This document shows, piece by piece, positions 19,851-32,686 of a stretch of 64,000 nt of DNA (positions within the stretch are counted from its first letter, which is position 1; each line of letters opens with the position of its first letter). The translations under genes were made by a program, and so were the position numbers. The stretch comes from Sesamum alatum (taxonomy: Eukaryota > Streptophyta > Magnoliopsida > Lamiales > Pedaliaceae): the NCBI GenBank assembly GCA_034509735.1, contig JACGWO010000003.1, positions 8,804,001 to 8,868,000 of the forward strand, written 5' to 3'. The notes below the pieces were generated by a model that saw only the letters and a program-made list of their open reading frames with translations, ran no database searches and was not told the origin of the DNA.

Positions 19851-20711
19851 ATGTCTAAGAACCCACTTTCCACCATACTTGAGACAAACATATTCAATAG
19901 AACCGATTACAGCGACTGGTTGCGCAATCTCAGGATAGTCCTGGATTACGAGAACCAAGGCTACGTCATGGATGAGCCTCTCCCTAGGACCTTGCCAGAA
20001 GAATCTACGCCAAAAGAACGTGAGACGTTCGAGACTTGGCATAAGGATAACCGGAAGGTCCGTAGCGTCATACTTGCTTCAATGACGAATGAGATTCAGA
20101 AGCAGTATGAAAGGCTAGACGATGTTCCTTCCATTATGGCTCGCCTTAAGGATTGCTATGCAGCTCAGGACCGACATACTAGGTATGTCGCGACCAAGGC
20201 GTTCTTTGGAACCAAAATGACAGAAGGATCCTCTGTACAAGAGCACGGGGTTAAAATGGTTATCCTGGTGGAAAAGCTCGAGGACCTAAAGGCAGGCCTC
20301 GATAATAAAACGTACATAGATGTGATCCTTCAGTCACTCCCACCCTCCTTCGACCAATTTATCGTCAACTACAACATGAACGCACTTGAGAAGGGCATTC
20401 ATGAGTTGATTAATATGTTGGTGCAATACGAGGCAACGACCAAAAAGTCCACGCCTTCGGTATTGTTTGGAGGTGCTTCGACTTCCAAAACGAAAGGCAA
20501 GGGTGCCGGACGTTGGAAAAGGAAGAAAGGGAAGGGAAAAGCCGTCAAAGTAGCTACGAACACTAAGAGTGTTCCCATTGCCACAGAGGGGAAAGGCAAA
20601 GGAAAGGGAAAGGTTGTCTCCAAGCAACAGTTGAGGGCATATGACATATGTATCAATTGCCGTGAGAAAGGGCATTGGAAGAGGGAGTGCCCTAAACTCT
20701 TCTCAAACTAA
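19851..20711 (+). pseudogene. gag: Copia gag with a premature stop after the zinc knuckle
   Basis: Full-length Gag from MSKNPLSTILETN to the stop at 20709-20711, 286 codons without a frameshift. An in-frame ATG at 19758 would add 31 residues. The basic Gly/Lys stretch and the zinc knuckle CINCREKGHWKREC are intact. The TAA follows LFSN, where other copies read LFSNQG and continue into protease; a gag from 46670 has the same stop, so both share an ancestor. The stop would uncouple Gag from Pol, which might give a Gag-only product, but the surrounding element is dead. Confidence 0.9.
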
Positions 20712-21134
20712 GGTACATTTGTGATTGAGGTCAATATGGTCACGAATTCTGCCTCTTGGGTATTAGATACCGGCTGTGGAGCTCACATTTGCAATAACTT
20801 GCAGGTGTTGAAAAGAAGCAGAATACTGGGTAGCGGGGACATGATCCTGAAGCTTGGGAATGGCAAGACCATCTCGGCAGAAGCAGTAGGATCCGCCACT
20901 CTAGTGATTAGTGATAATATTAGCATAGATTTTGAGCAAGTTTATTTTGTACCTAGTATGATTATAAACATCATCTCCATTCCATTGTTGTACAATAGTG
21001 GTTATGAGTTTAGAATCAATAAAAATTGCTTTTATTTGATTAGGTGTGGAATTGCTCATCTACTTGGTACATTGCATAACGGGCTCTATATCTTGCAACA
21101 ATCGAATCTCGTTCTCAACACTCAACACAAACAA
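20712..21134 (+). pseudogene. pol: Copia protease and spacer
   Basis: The same frame continues after the gag stop: IEVNMV, then SWVLDTGCGAHIC with the DTG active site, NNLQVLKRS, and the spacer to NTQHKQ, where the solo LTR at 21140 cuts it. Up to about 20780 the sequence follows the copy at 46670-47590; after that (AATAAC, GCAGAATACTGGG) it follows the copy at 8385-8731. It is therefore a hybrid of two sublineages. Confidence 0.85.
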
Positions 21135-21139
21135 AGAAT

Positions 21140-23136
21140 TGAAAGAAATCGGTGGATCGTCCCGGGAATTGCATGAATGCGGAAGCGCGGTAAAAATAAA
21201 CATACAAAAATAAAAGGCATGCTTTTAATTTAAAAGAACACGCTCAAGGGGTGTACCCTTGAGGTTCCCGGGCGTTCGGTGTATCTCATGATTATAAAAC
21301 TAATAAAGAAATCATGGAGGCCATAGAGTTGAAAATTGAAGAGGGACGAAAATCTTAAACGAGACCTACCCGTTGTCGTTTTCGTCTTCAACTGCTACTC
21401 GCGTTGTTCCCCGTTTTGCACCAAGACCTCGTTCTTGAGATCCTCCAAATCGTGACACATGATCCACCCACGTATCTTGCACGTCGTGCTAGCAACGAAC
21501 AAGTGTATAAATTTTGGAGTGGACGAATCAATAACACGTTATCAATTAACGGTATTGGTTCGTCTAAGTTCTTAATGTTCCAAGAACAAAAAGAACTAAG
21601 AAATATTTTCTTGGAGGAGAGAGAGGGGGCGGACGAGAGATAGGAGAAGGGAGAGTGTGTGTTGTGTGTGTTTTCAAGAATCATCATCTCTCAAATGTTG
21701 GAATGCTAGAGGTATATATAGAGGAAGAGTTTAATCCTCTTTAAACTCAAACTCTAAGTAACCTAATTTGACTAGGATTTTGACCTAGTCAAAGTCCTAG
21801 TCAAACTAGTGTTTGACCTAGTCAAACGAATCCTAGCCTTCCTTCTCCCCTTTCCATCTCAACCGTTGATTTTAATTTAATGGAATATTTAAATCCTATT
21901 CAATATTCCAAAAGGCTAAAAGAATAAATATAATATAATAAATAAATATTATAATTTATTCTAAGCCCATTAAATCAACCCTTTTAATAAATCCTATTTA
22001 TTGATTTAATTCCCTTTATCAAATAGAAGGAATTAATTTTTCCAAGAAAATATAGGACCCGATTAAATCTAATTTAATCATTCCTTTACTCCAATATTTA
22101 ATTCCAAATTAAATACTAAGTGTGTGTGGATAGTGTGTGACTCTTTAGGTTCACCATTCAGCTAGACTTGGTCGGATTCCTAGAATCCGTCCGTTACCAT
22201 GGGTGGCCATCTAGCAACGGTCCATGGCACTAGAGACTAGGTGAAATATTCGGGGATGAACATTTAGGCTCTAACAGTACACTTGTCCTTCTGTCTTCGG
22301 TCTCATCACTTAGAGTCTAGGGCACGGAAAAAGCAGGTACCCATTTTGGACCTAAGTGTCGGTCTGTCCTTACTAAACGCCGCAAGGGAAACCTTTCCCT
22401 TCTGTTCAGTTACTGTGGCCACAGATTTCAGGGACAAGACACAGAGCATACATGAGACTCAACTGTCAACACCTTTTGACAGGAGACAGATCATTTCTTG
22501 GAAACTACTGTCACTTTGTACACCCGAGCTGCACTAGACATGGCTTATGACTACTCAAGAGTATTTTGGCAATCTCTCACCATATCTAAGATACAGACCT
22601 GATGCACAGGTAAACTCAGCAGTTCCTCAAGTCAAAGGACTTGGCCTGTACTGTTGGAACCGGGAATACACGTCATACCTTGCTGACCGTACTCAAGGTC
22701 CTCCGTAAGACGGTTCCCGCGAGTCACCTCAGTCAGCTGCTTCCTAGCACGCTGACCCACTAACACTGCTTAGATGACCTTCGTCACCCGTCGATGAAAC
22801 ACGAGAGCAGATGCTTAGTGCAAGTCTCAAAGGGAATCCCAGTACCCATTTTCGGGATTCCTTGACTTGGAGATTTCCGGACTGATTCGGTAAGACTGAT
22901 TTCATGGACCTACCTCCAAGCGTAGTCCCAGTCCCCGAAATCGTTTCTCAGTCCGTAGGCTTTGTTTGTGTAGTGAACAGAGATGTAAATGCAGATAGAA
23001 GTGAACGTAAACAAAGTATTGCCATATGAATTTTCACTTCTTTATTCATAAATGTTTTATCAAATACCAAAGAATTGTCTAGACATAGGTTACATATTCC
23101 TGCCAAAATTGGCTTACATGGTCACCTATTCTAACA
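21140..23136 (-). mobile_element. Solo LTR, family A, reverse, duplicate of the one at 8732
   Basis: 1997 bp, with termini TGAAAGAAAT and TTCTAACA. Left flank AGAAT (21135-21139) and right flank AAAAT (23137-23141) fit one AAAAT duplication with a later point change. Site, orientation and length equal those of 8732-10728, so one insertion was copied by duplication of the locus. Confidence 0.93.
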
Positions 23137-23141
23137 AAAAT

Positions 23142-23182
23142 TAGATAATAACGGGAACAAACGTCTGTGGCACGCTAGGCTA
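23142..23182 (+). pseudogene. pol: Start of copia integrase, between two solo LTRs
   Basis: A 40-bp piece of the integrase N-terminus (LWHARLG) between the solo A LTR and the solo B LTR. It continues at 25424. Confidence 0.75.
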
Positions 23183-23187
23183 GGTCA
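23183..23187. repeat. Target site duplication GGTCA, left copy
   Basis: GGTCA at 23183-23187 and 25419-25423 flanks the family B LTR. Confidence 0.9.
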
Positions 23188-25418
23188 TGTTAGAATAGGT
23201 GACCAGAAAGCCAATAGGTTTGGCGATTTGTAACCTATTATACAACTCGATGTAATTGTAATATTATTATGTGATGAATAAAGTGAGTGTTCGTCACTAT
23301 TGGTACCTACTTTGTTGTGCTCACTTTACATTTGTTAAAACGGTGTTTAACTTATATCGCAACAAAGCCCACAGACCATGGATAACAACTCGTGCAGTTG
23401 GACCACGCATTGGATGGTGGTCATGAAACCAACTGATTAAGAGTTGGGTCTGAAACGTTCCAAGTCGAGGACCTCGAGACAGGGCATCGAGAGTCCTATT
23501 GAGACTTGCATCAAGAGTCGTGTTCATTGGATGAGTGCCGTGTTTCATCGGCGACAGGCGTGGGACGCCTACACGGTCTTGATGGGTTGGTCGACTGGGG
23601 TCGAGCCGACTGGACTGACTCGCGGGATCATCATATGGAAGCCTTGGAGGCTTGGTCGGTATGATTGGATTCCCCGGTTCCGATAGTACGGGAGTAATCC
23701 TAAGACTTGAGGAATCATGGCAGTCACGTGCACAGGACGGCTGTATCTTGGATCTGGCGAGAGGTGATCATTCTGTAAGATGATCATTATAAGCCTTGTC
23801 CAGTGCAGTCGGAATGTGTAGCGAGGACGGTGGATTCCAAGAAGAGGATCCGTCCCCTGTCAGTATGTGACAGAGGTATCTCATATGCACTCGGAGACAC
23901 GTTCATGCTGTTTGAAGCTGTGGCCACAGTGGTTGGTCGAACAGGGAATGGTTTCCTGTGTCGACGCAATGAAGCATACGTGGTCTCGAGTATTAAGCAT
24001 AGATGCCTAGTCAAGGATGGGAACCGACGCCCAATTCCATACCCTAGACTAAGGCCGGGAGACGGGAGACGGTAGACGGAAGGATCGTACCCGTACGGAA
24101 TCGGCGCCTAAATGTTCACGCCAATTCACCTAGTCTCTAGTGCCATGGACCGTTGCTAGACGGCCATCCATGGTAACGGGCCCTTGTGGGACACGGGCCC
24201 AAGTCTAGCTGAGGGTGAACCTAAAGGGTCACACACAAATCACCGAGGAGGTTGAGAGATCAACTTGGAGTCAATCTCGAAGGATAAAATAAGTAATTGG
24301 ATTACTTAAGGGAAAGTCCATTGGATGGACGGGCCGATATTGTATCGGGCTTTCATTTAATCGGTAAATTGGATTTTCGATTAAATATGGAAAGTTGAGA
24401 TGTTGAGACGTTGGATCTTTTAATTGGATTAAAAGATCAACGGGAATGATTTAAGTGGACATTAAATTGGATTTAATATTGGTTCGTCGTAATTGGATTA
24501 CGATAAAACCCGGTCCGTTAAATTATACTCGAGAGGAGAAATAATTCCTAATTTGGAATAGGAAGAAGTTGGACTTCTTCCCTTAATTAAACATAGCCGA
24601 CATGCTCCCTTGGAGGAAGCAAAATCAGCCATGTTTCATGCTAGGTGGTATGTTGACTTGTCTCTTTTGGAAAGAGACAAATCAACTCCAATCAAGCTCT
24701 TCCCTTTTGGTATGATTTGATCATACCATAAATTTTGGTAGGCTTGATTGAAGAATTGATGGTGATTGATTGGAATGAATCTAGACATCCTTGGATGAAC
24801 CTAGACACATTCCAATAATCACATTAATTATGTATATATATTAGAATATACAACACCTAGCATAAGTGATTCATTATTCATCTTTTTCTAGGAAAAAGAG
24901 AAGACAAAAATCCTCTCCTCTCTCTCAATTTCGTGCTCCCTCCCTCTCTTACACTTGTGTTCTTCACTTGATTTTGAATCAAGAAGAAGAACAAAGTAAG
25001 TTTAAGAGAACACTAATTCATAGTGTTCTTCTCTTAAACCGATTCCTTCCTAAACCCGTTCTTTTCTAGCAAGAAGAACGTGTGTTTCTTCCGGTGTGGT
25101 GTGGATCACCTTTGGAGAATCCATACGTTTGGATTTCGTGAGCATTCCGGAGAAGGAACAACGCTAGTAGCCGGGAGCATACGCTAAACAATCAAAGGTA
25201 ACGGTTTTATTACGCTTTGATTGATTCCATTTATATATCTATGCCCTATGTGTTTAAATATATGTTTTAATATTTACACATCCTACATCGAACGCCCGGT
25301 TGAGCACCCAAGGGTACACCCCTTGGGATTCGCGTATTTTGAATTTTATTTAAATTTACGCAATTACTCGCCTTTCTCGCTTCCGCTCGCGCTCCCGGGC
25401 GGATCCGCTTGTCCTTCA
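23188..25418 (+). mobile_element. Solo LTR, family B, forward
   Basis: TGTTAGAATAGGTGACCAGA to TTGTCCTTCA, 2231 bp, flanked by GGTCA. It lies in the integrase reading frame. It shares blocks with family A (for example 24127-24180 against 6457-6510) but differs in most of its length. A TATATATA lies at 24833-24840. Pieces of the same family occur at 61848-62301 and 63099-64000. It is absent from the sister copy at 10734, so it inserted after the duplication. Confidence 0.93.
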
Positions 25419-25423
25419 GGTCA

Positions 25424-26200
25424 CATATCCCAAGACAGGATGAAGAGGTTGGTAGACTCAAAGAACCTAGAGATTGGGGACTTGAGCGATCTACCAACTT
25501 GTGAATCCTGTCTAAGAGGGAAAATGACCATGAAGCCCTTTGTAGGACAAAATAGGCTTGCCACAGGTCTGTTGGACTTGGTCCATACAGACGTATGTGG
25601 ACCACTAAGGACGCAGGCCCGAGGTGGGTTCTCCTACTTCATAACATTTACCCATGATCATTCACGGTATGGTTATGTTTACCTAATGAGGTACAAGTCT
25701 GAAGCTCTTGAGAGGTTTAAAGAATTCAGACTTGAAGTGGAGAACCAGACTAACTGCAAAATTAAAGTCCTACGGTCGGACTGAGGCGGTGAATACCTTA
25801 GTACGGAGTTCCTAGATTATCTAAAAGAACATGGTATAATATCAGAATGGACACCTCCAAGAACACCACAGTTAAATGGTGTCTCTGAAAGGAGGAATCA
25901 AACCCTGTTGGACATAGTTCGGTCTATGATGAGTTTTACCAAATTGCCCTTATCCTTTTGGGGCTATGCACTAGAGACGGCAGCCAAATTATTGAATTTA
26001 GCGCCTACTAGTACATTGACCCAAACGCCATATGAAAATATGGCACGGCAAGCCTGCGTCCTACAACTACTTGAAAGTGTGGGTAGCCCCGCATACGTCA
26101 AGAGGTTAGTGGGAGATAAGCTAGATTCCAGGTCTAGCTTATGCAGGTTCGTTGGATACCCTAAGGAAACTGCGGGTTATTACTTTTATGACCCCTTGGA
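25424..26200 (+). pseudogene. pol: Copia integrase, one stop and two compensating frameshifts
   Basis: It continues the integrase from GHISQDRMKRL through the CxxC (CESC) and the first catalytic Asp (HTDVCGPL). A TGA at 25782-25784 replaces the Arg codon after RSD. The same frame then continues through the catalytic Glu region GVSERRN. An extra A near 26036 and a lost G near 26084 scramble about 16 residues, after which the frame recovers at GSPAY. It is closely similar to 10734-11553, including EWTPP instead of ERTPP. Confidence 0.85.
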
Positions 26201-28143
26201 ACAAAAGGTGTTTGTTTCAAGAAATGCAGTATTCTTGGAGCAAGGCTTCCCGGAGGATATCCAACCTGATGAGCTGATCCTTGAGGAATCAAGTGATGGA
26301 ATCCAGCCATCTGACACAGCCGCGGAACCCTCACTTAGAGGATTCAGGATAGACAGCCGAAGGGCTGACCAACCTCGAGAGGTCCAACATGCTAGGCATG
26401 AAGGACAACCTCAGGAACAGCCAGCCCCGATTCCTGAACCACCGGCTCCGATACAGTCAGCGCCCACAGTCACCACTGACGTTCCCGTTCTCCGTAGGTC
26501 CACTAGAGAGTCCAGACCTCCCATGAGATATGGATTTCTAGGAACGACCGATCTTTTGGATAATGATCCTAAGACATATGGAGAAGCGATGTCTGACATC
26601 GACTCCGGGAAATGGCTTGAGGCCATAAAAGCCGAAATGGACTCCATGAACGAGAACCAAGTCTGGAGTCTTGTAGATCCACCGAAAGGTGTTAAGCCAG
26701 TGGGCTGTAAGTGGGTCTACAATCGCAAACTTGGCGTTGATGGAGAAGTCACAACCTTTAAGGTTAGGCTTGTAGCTAAGGGATACACTCAACGACCCAG
26801 GGTCGATTTTGAGGATACCTACTCGCCAGTAGCCATGGCTAAGTCCATTCGGATCCTGCTCGCCATAGCAGCATGGTATGACTATGAGATATGGCAGATG
26901 GACGTGAAAACGGCCTTCCTCAACGGTTTCGTTGAAGAAGAGATCTATATGGATCAGCCGGAGGGTTTCACGGTTACTGGAGAAGAACAAAAAATCTGTC
27001 GCCTCCAGAAGTCCATCTATGGCCTCAAACAAGCCTCCCGAAGTTGGAAACATTCGCTTTGACGAAGTAATACGGGTTATGACTTCATCAAAAATGAATC
27101 CGACCCTTGTGTATACAAGAAAGTTAGTGGGAGCTCAATAGAGTTCCTAGTGCTTTATGTGGATGACATTCTACTCATTGGGAATGACGTTAGAATGTTA
27201 GGAAACACAAAAGCATGGTTGTCAACCCAGTTTTCCATGAAGGACTTGGGTGAAGCCTCCTACGTCCTAGGCATCCAGATTGTCAGGGACAGATCTAAAA
27301 GGATGTTAGGGCTCACCCAAAACTCGTATATGGAGAAAGTCCTAAAGAGATATCGAATGGACAACTCCAAACGAGGATTCCTCCCAATGAGGCATGGGAT
27401 CAAGTTGTCCAAGAAACAGTCCCCACAGACTGATGAGGAACTTGAAAGGATGAAAGTCATCCCCTATGCTTCTGCCGTAGGTAGCATCTAATATGCGATC
27501 CATTGCACTAGGCCTGACATTGCATACGCTTTGAGCGTAACAAGCAGATATCAGTCCTGCGCAGGAGAGGCACATTGGAATGCTGTTAAGGGCATCCTTA
27601 AGTACCTAAGGAGGACTAAGGAGATGTTCTTAGTCTATGGAAATGGAGAACTAATTCTGGAAGGCTTTAGCGACGCTAGCTTCCAGTCTAATGACGATGA
27701 TGCCAAGTCTCAATCGGGATATGTATTCAAACTCAACGGAGGAGTAGTGGCTTGGAAAAGTTCCAAGCAAGCAACCACTGCTGACTCCACCACTGAGGCT
27801 GAATACATAGCAGCTTTCAGAAGCTGCTAAGGAAGCGGTTTGGATGAGAAACTACATCCAAGAGTTGGGTGTGGTGCCTAGCATCGCCGAGCCCGTTGTC
27901 ATCTTCTGTTATAACAACGGTGCAATAGCGCAAGCAAAGGAACCGAGATCTCATCACCGTTCCAAACACATCCTTAGACGCTACCATCTTCTTAGAGAAA
28001 TGGTAGGAAGAGGTGACGTTCGGATGGACCGAGTCAACTCAGAAGACAACACAGCAGACCCGCTGACAAAGCCTATGTCGCAGAGCGCTCATACGCAACA
28101 TCTTGAGAAGATGGGGATTAGGCATATGGGTGATTGGCTTTAA
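26201..28143 (+). pseudogene. pol: Copia reverse transcriptase and RNase H, multiply broken
   Basis: Linker and RT are open from DPLEQKVFVSRNAVF to GLKQASRSW (27050), where an extra A shifts the frame until a lost G near 27076 restores it. YVDD is intact at 27156-27167. A TAA at 27489-27491 replaces a Gln codon, and an extra T near 27815 shifts the frame in RNase H. The C-terminus (SHHRSKH, ADPLTKP) reaches the normal stop at 28141-28143. In RNase H it lacks the substitutions shared by the copies ending at 13498 and 30697. Confidence 0.88.
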
Positions 28144-28159
28144 AGATCAAGTGGGAGAT

Positions 28160-30143
28160 TGTAGAATAGGTGACCATGTAAGCCAATTTTGGCGGGTATA
28201 TGTAACCTATGTCTAGACAATTTCAGGTGTTTGATAAAACATATATGAATAAAGAAGTGAATTTCATTTGGCATCACTTTGTTTGTGTTCACTTATATTT
28301 GTTTTCCATATCTGTTCACTACGCAAACAAAGCCCACGGACTGAGAATCAATTTCGGGGACTGGGACTACGCTTGGAGGTAGGTCCATGGAATCAGTCTT
28401 CCCGAATCAGTCCGGAAATCTCCAAGTCAAGGTATCCCGAAAATGGGTACCGGGATTCCATTTGAGACTTGCACTAAGCACCTGCTGTCGTGTTTCATCG
28501 ACGGGTGACGAAGGTCGTCTAAGCAGTGTTAGTGGGTCAGCATGCGAGGACGCAGCTGACTGAGGTGACTCGTGGGAACCGTCTTACGGAGGACCTTGAG
28601 TATGGTCTGCAAGGTATGACGTTTCCCGGTTCCAACGGGACAGGTCAAGTCCTTTGACTTGAGGAACTTCTGAGTTTACCTGTGCATCAGGTCTGTATCT
28701 TAGATATGGTGAGGGATTGTCAAAATACTCTTGAGTAGTCATAAGCCATGTCTAGTGCAGTTCTGGTGTGCAAAGTGACATAGTTTCCAAGAAAGGATCT
28801 GTCTCCTGTCAATAGGTTTTGGCAGTTGAGTCTCATGTATACTCTAGGTCTTGTCCCTAAAACTGTGGCCACAGTGAACTGAACAGAAGGGAAGGATTCC
28901 CTTGCGGCGTTTAGTGAGGACAGACCGACACTTAGGTCCAAATGGGTACCTGCATTTTCCGTGCCCTAGACTCTAAGTGATGAGACCGAAGACAGAAGGA
29001 CAAGTGTACTGTTAGAGCCTAAATGTTCATCCCTGAATATTTCACCTAGTCTCTAGTGCCATGGACCGTTTGCTAGATGGCCACCCATGGTAACGGAAGG
29101 ATTCTAGGAATCCGACCAAGTCTAGCTGAAAGGTGAACCTAAAGAGTCACACACTATCACACACATTTAGATATTTAATTAGGAATTAAATATTGGAGTG
29201 AAGGAATGATTAAATTGGATTTAATCGGGTCCTTTATTTTTCTTGGAGAAAATAATTTCTTCTATTAGATATAAGGAATTAAATTGATAAATTAGATTTA
29301 TCAAAGAGATTTATTTAATGGGCTTAAAATAATATTTATATTTATTTTTAGCCTCTTGGAAATATTTAAATAGGTTTTAAATATTCCATTAAATTAAATT
29401 AAATCAACGGTTGAGATCAATGGGAGAGATGGATGGCTAGGATTGTTTGACTAGGTCAAAACACTACTTTGACTAGGACTTTTGACTAGGTCAAAATCCT
29501 AGTCAAATTAGAGTTCTTAAAAGAGGAGTTTAAAGAGGATTAAAACTCCTCTTCTATATAAACCCCTAGCATCCTAACAAGTTGAAGGGATGATGAAATT
29601 CCAACACACACAACACACACACACAACTCGGCTCTCTCTCCCTCTATCCGTCCGCCCTCTCTCTCTCTCACACTCCAAGAAATTGTTTCTTTGTTCTCTT
29701 GTTCTTGGAACATTAGAACTTGATGAATCAATACCGTTAATTCATAACGTGTTGTTGATTCATCCACTCCAAAATAAAAACTTGTTCGTTGCCTAGCACG
29801 ACTGCAAGATACGTGGGTGGATCGTGTGTCACGATTTGGAGGGTCTCAAGAACGAGATCTTGGTGCAAAACGGGGAACACGCGTGTAGCCGTTGAAGACG
29901 AAAACGACAACGGGTAGGTCTCGTTTTAGATTTTCGTCCTCTTTTATTTTCTACCCTATGGCCTCCATGATCCTTTTATGTTTTTATTATTCATGAGATA
30001 CACCGAACACCCGGGAAATTTCAAAGGCACACCCTTTGAAACGTGTTCTTTAATTTAAAGCATGTTTAAATTCCGCATTTATTTTTAATTATACCGCGCT
30101 TCCGCATTCGCGCTTTTCCCGGGACGATCCACAATTCCTTTCA
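28160..30143 (+). mobile_element. LTR, family A, forward
   Basis: It starts TGTAGAAT (one T of TGTTAG lost) after the polypurine tract and ends ATTCCTTTCA; 1984 bp. TATA box at 29555-29562, W-box cores at about 29445-29505. It is nearest by eye to the solo LTR at 2938-4922. It is followed directly by RNase H sequence rather than a leader, which shows a recombination or insertion junction. Confidence 0.9.
29555..29562 (+). promoter_or_regulatory. LTR TATA box
   Basis: TATATAAA with W-box cores 50-110 bp upstream (about 29445-29505). Confidence 0.6.
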
Positions 30144-30697
30144 AGGGCATCCTTAAGTACCTAAGGAGGACTAAGGAGATGTTCTTAGTCTATGGCAATG
30201 GAGAACTAATTCTGGAAGGCTTTAGCGACGCTAGCTTCCAGTCAAATGACGATGATGCCAAGTCTCAATCAGGATACGTATTCAAACTCAAATGGAGGAG
30301 TAGTAGCTTGGAAAAGCTCCAAGCAAGCAACCATTGCTGACTCACCACAGAGGCTGAATACATAGCAGCTTCAGAAGCTGCTAAGGAAGCGTTTGGATGA
30401 GAAACTACATCCAAGAGTTGGGGTGTGGTGCCTAGCATCACCGAGCCTGTTGTGTCATCTTCTGTGATAACAACGGTGCAATAGCGCAAGCAAAGGAACC
30501 GAGATCTCATCACCGTTCCAAACACATTTTAGACGCTACCATCTTCTTAGAGAAGTGGTAGGAAGAGGTGACGTCCGGATGGACCGAGGCAACTCAACAG
30601 ACAACACAGTAGACCCGCTGACAAAGCTATGTCGCAGAGCGCTCATACGCAACATCTTGAGAAGATGGGGATTAGACATATGGGCAATTGGCTTTAA
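30144..30697 (+). pseudogene. pol: RNase H stub
   Basis: Only the RNase H end of pol remains, from KGILKYLRRTK to the stop at 30695-30697, with several single-base indels (for example near 30290, 30342, 30392, 30420 and 30528). The 3' part has the same substitutions (GNSTDNTVDPLTK) as 13380-13440. It marks the left end of a duplicated block that continues through the next LTR and the 2.3-kb segment. Confidence 0.85.
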
Positions 30698-30713
30698 AGG
30701 TCAAGTGGGAGAT

Positions 30714-32686
30714 TGTTAGAATAGGTGACCATGTAAGCCAATTTTGCAGGAATATGTAACCTATGTCTAGACAATTTCAGGTGTTTGATAAAACATATAG
30801 AATAAAGAAGTGAAAAGTTCATATGGCAATACTTTGTTTACGTTCACTTATATCTGCTTTTTTACATATCTGTTCACTACGCAAAACAAAGCCCACGGAC
30901 TTAAGAATCGATTTCGGGGATTGGGACTATGTTTGGAGGTAGGTCCATGAAATCAGTCTTACCGATCAGTCCGGAAATCTCCAAGTCAAGGAATCCCGAA
31001 AATGGGTACCTGGGATTCCCTTTGAGACTTGCACTAAGCATCTGCTGTCATATTTCATCGACGGTGACGAAGGTTGTCTAAGCAGTGTTAGTGGGTCAGC
31101 ATGCTAGGAAGCAGCTGACTGAGGTGACTCGTGGGAACCGTCTTACGGAGGACCTTGAGTATGGTCTGCAAGGTATGACGTATTCCCGGTTCCAACGGGA
31201 CAGGTCAAGTCCTTTGACTTGAGGAACTGCTGAGTTTACCTGTGCATCAGGTCTGTATCTTAGATATGGTGAGGATTGTCAAAATACTCTTGAGTAGTCA
31301 TAAGCCATGTCTAGTGCAGCTCGGGTGTACAGAGTGACAGTAACTTTTCCAAGAAAGGATCTGTCTCCTGTCAAAAGGTATTGACAGTTGAGTCTCATGT
31401 ATGCTCTGTGTCTTGTCCCTAAAATCTGTGGCCACAGTAACTGAACAGAAGGGAAGGTTTCCCTTGCGGCGTTTAGTAAGGACAGACCGACACTTAGGTC
31501 CAAAATGGTTACCTGCATTTTCCGTGCCCTAGACTCTAAGTGATGAGACCGAAGACAGAAGCACAAGTGTACTGTTGGGGCCTAAATGTTCATCCCCGAT
31601 TATTTCACCTAGTCTCTAGTGCCATGGACCGTTGCTAGATGGCCACCCATGGTAACGGGCGGATTCTAGGAATCCGACCAAGTCTAGCTGAAAGGTGAAC
31701 CTAAAGAGTCACACACTATCCACACACACACTTAAGTATTTAATTTGGAATTAAATATTGGAGTAAAGGAATGATTAAATTAGATTTAATCGCGTCCTAT
31801 ATTTTCTTGGAGAAATTAATTCATTCTATTTGATAAAGGGAATTAAATTAATAAATTGGATTTATTAAGGAAATTGATTTAATGGGCCTAGAATAAATAT
31901 TAATATTTATTTATTATATTTATTTGGCCTTTTGGAATATTTAATGGAATTTAAATATTCCATTAAATTAAAATCAACGGTTGAGATGGAAAGGGGAGAT
32001 GGAAGGCTAGGATTGGTTTGACTAGGACTTTGACTAGGTCAAAATCCTAGTCAAATTAGAGTTCTTAGAGTTGGAGTTTAAAGAGGATTAAACTCCTTCT
32101 CTATATAAACCTCTAGCCTCCAACAATTGAAGGATGATGAAATTCCAACACACACACAACACACACTCGTCTCTCCCCTTCTTACCTCTCGTCCGCCCCC
32201 TCTCTCTCTACCAGAAATATATTTTCTTGTTCTTTTGTTCTTGGAACACTAGAACATTGATGAAATCAATACCGTTAATTGATAACGTGTCGTTGATTCA
32301 TCCACTCCAAAATATACACTTGTTCGTTGCTAGCACGACGTACAAGATACGTGGGTGGATCGTGTGTCATGATTTGGAGGGTCTCAAGAACGAGATCTTG
32401 GTGCAAAACGGGGAACAACGCGTGTAGCCATTGAAGACGAAAAACGACAACGGGTAGGTCTCGGTTTACGTTTTCGCCTCCTTTTATTTTCTACCCTATG
32501 GCCTCCATGATCTTTTTATACATGTTCTTTAATCATGAGATACACCAAACTCCCGGGAATCTCAAGGGTACACCCCTTGAGCGTGTTCTTTAATTATTTA
32601 AAGCATGCTTCAATTTTTTGTACTTTACTTTATATCGCGCTTCCGCATTTCGCGCAATTTCCCGGGACGATCCACGATTTCTTTCA
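30714..32686 (+). mobile_element. LTR, family A, forward, duplicate of 13515-15483
   Basis: TGTTAGAATAGG to GATTTCTTTCA, 1973 bp. It shares private variants with 13515-15483 such as CGCGTCCTATATTTTC, and both are followed by CAGTGTGGTCGATC. TATA box at 32102-32109, W-box cores at about 32015-32058. Confidence 0.92.
32102..32109 (+). promoter_or_regulatory. LTR TATA box
   Basis: TATATAAA downstream of TTGACT and GGTCAA cores at about 32015-32058. Confidence 0.6.

Noticed and set aside
23188..25418. Family B LTR as the 5' LTR of the element that follows
   Set aside because: GGTCA duplications on both sides and continuation of the same integrase frame show a solo LTR.
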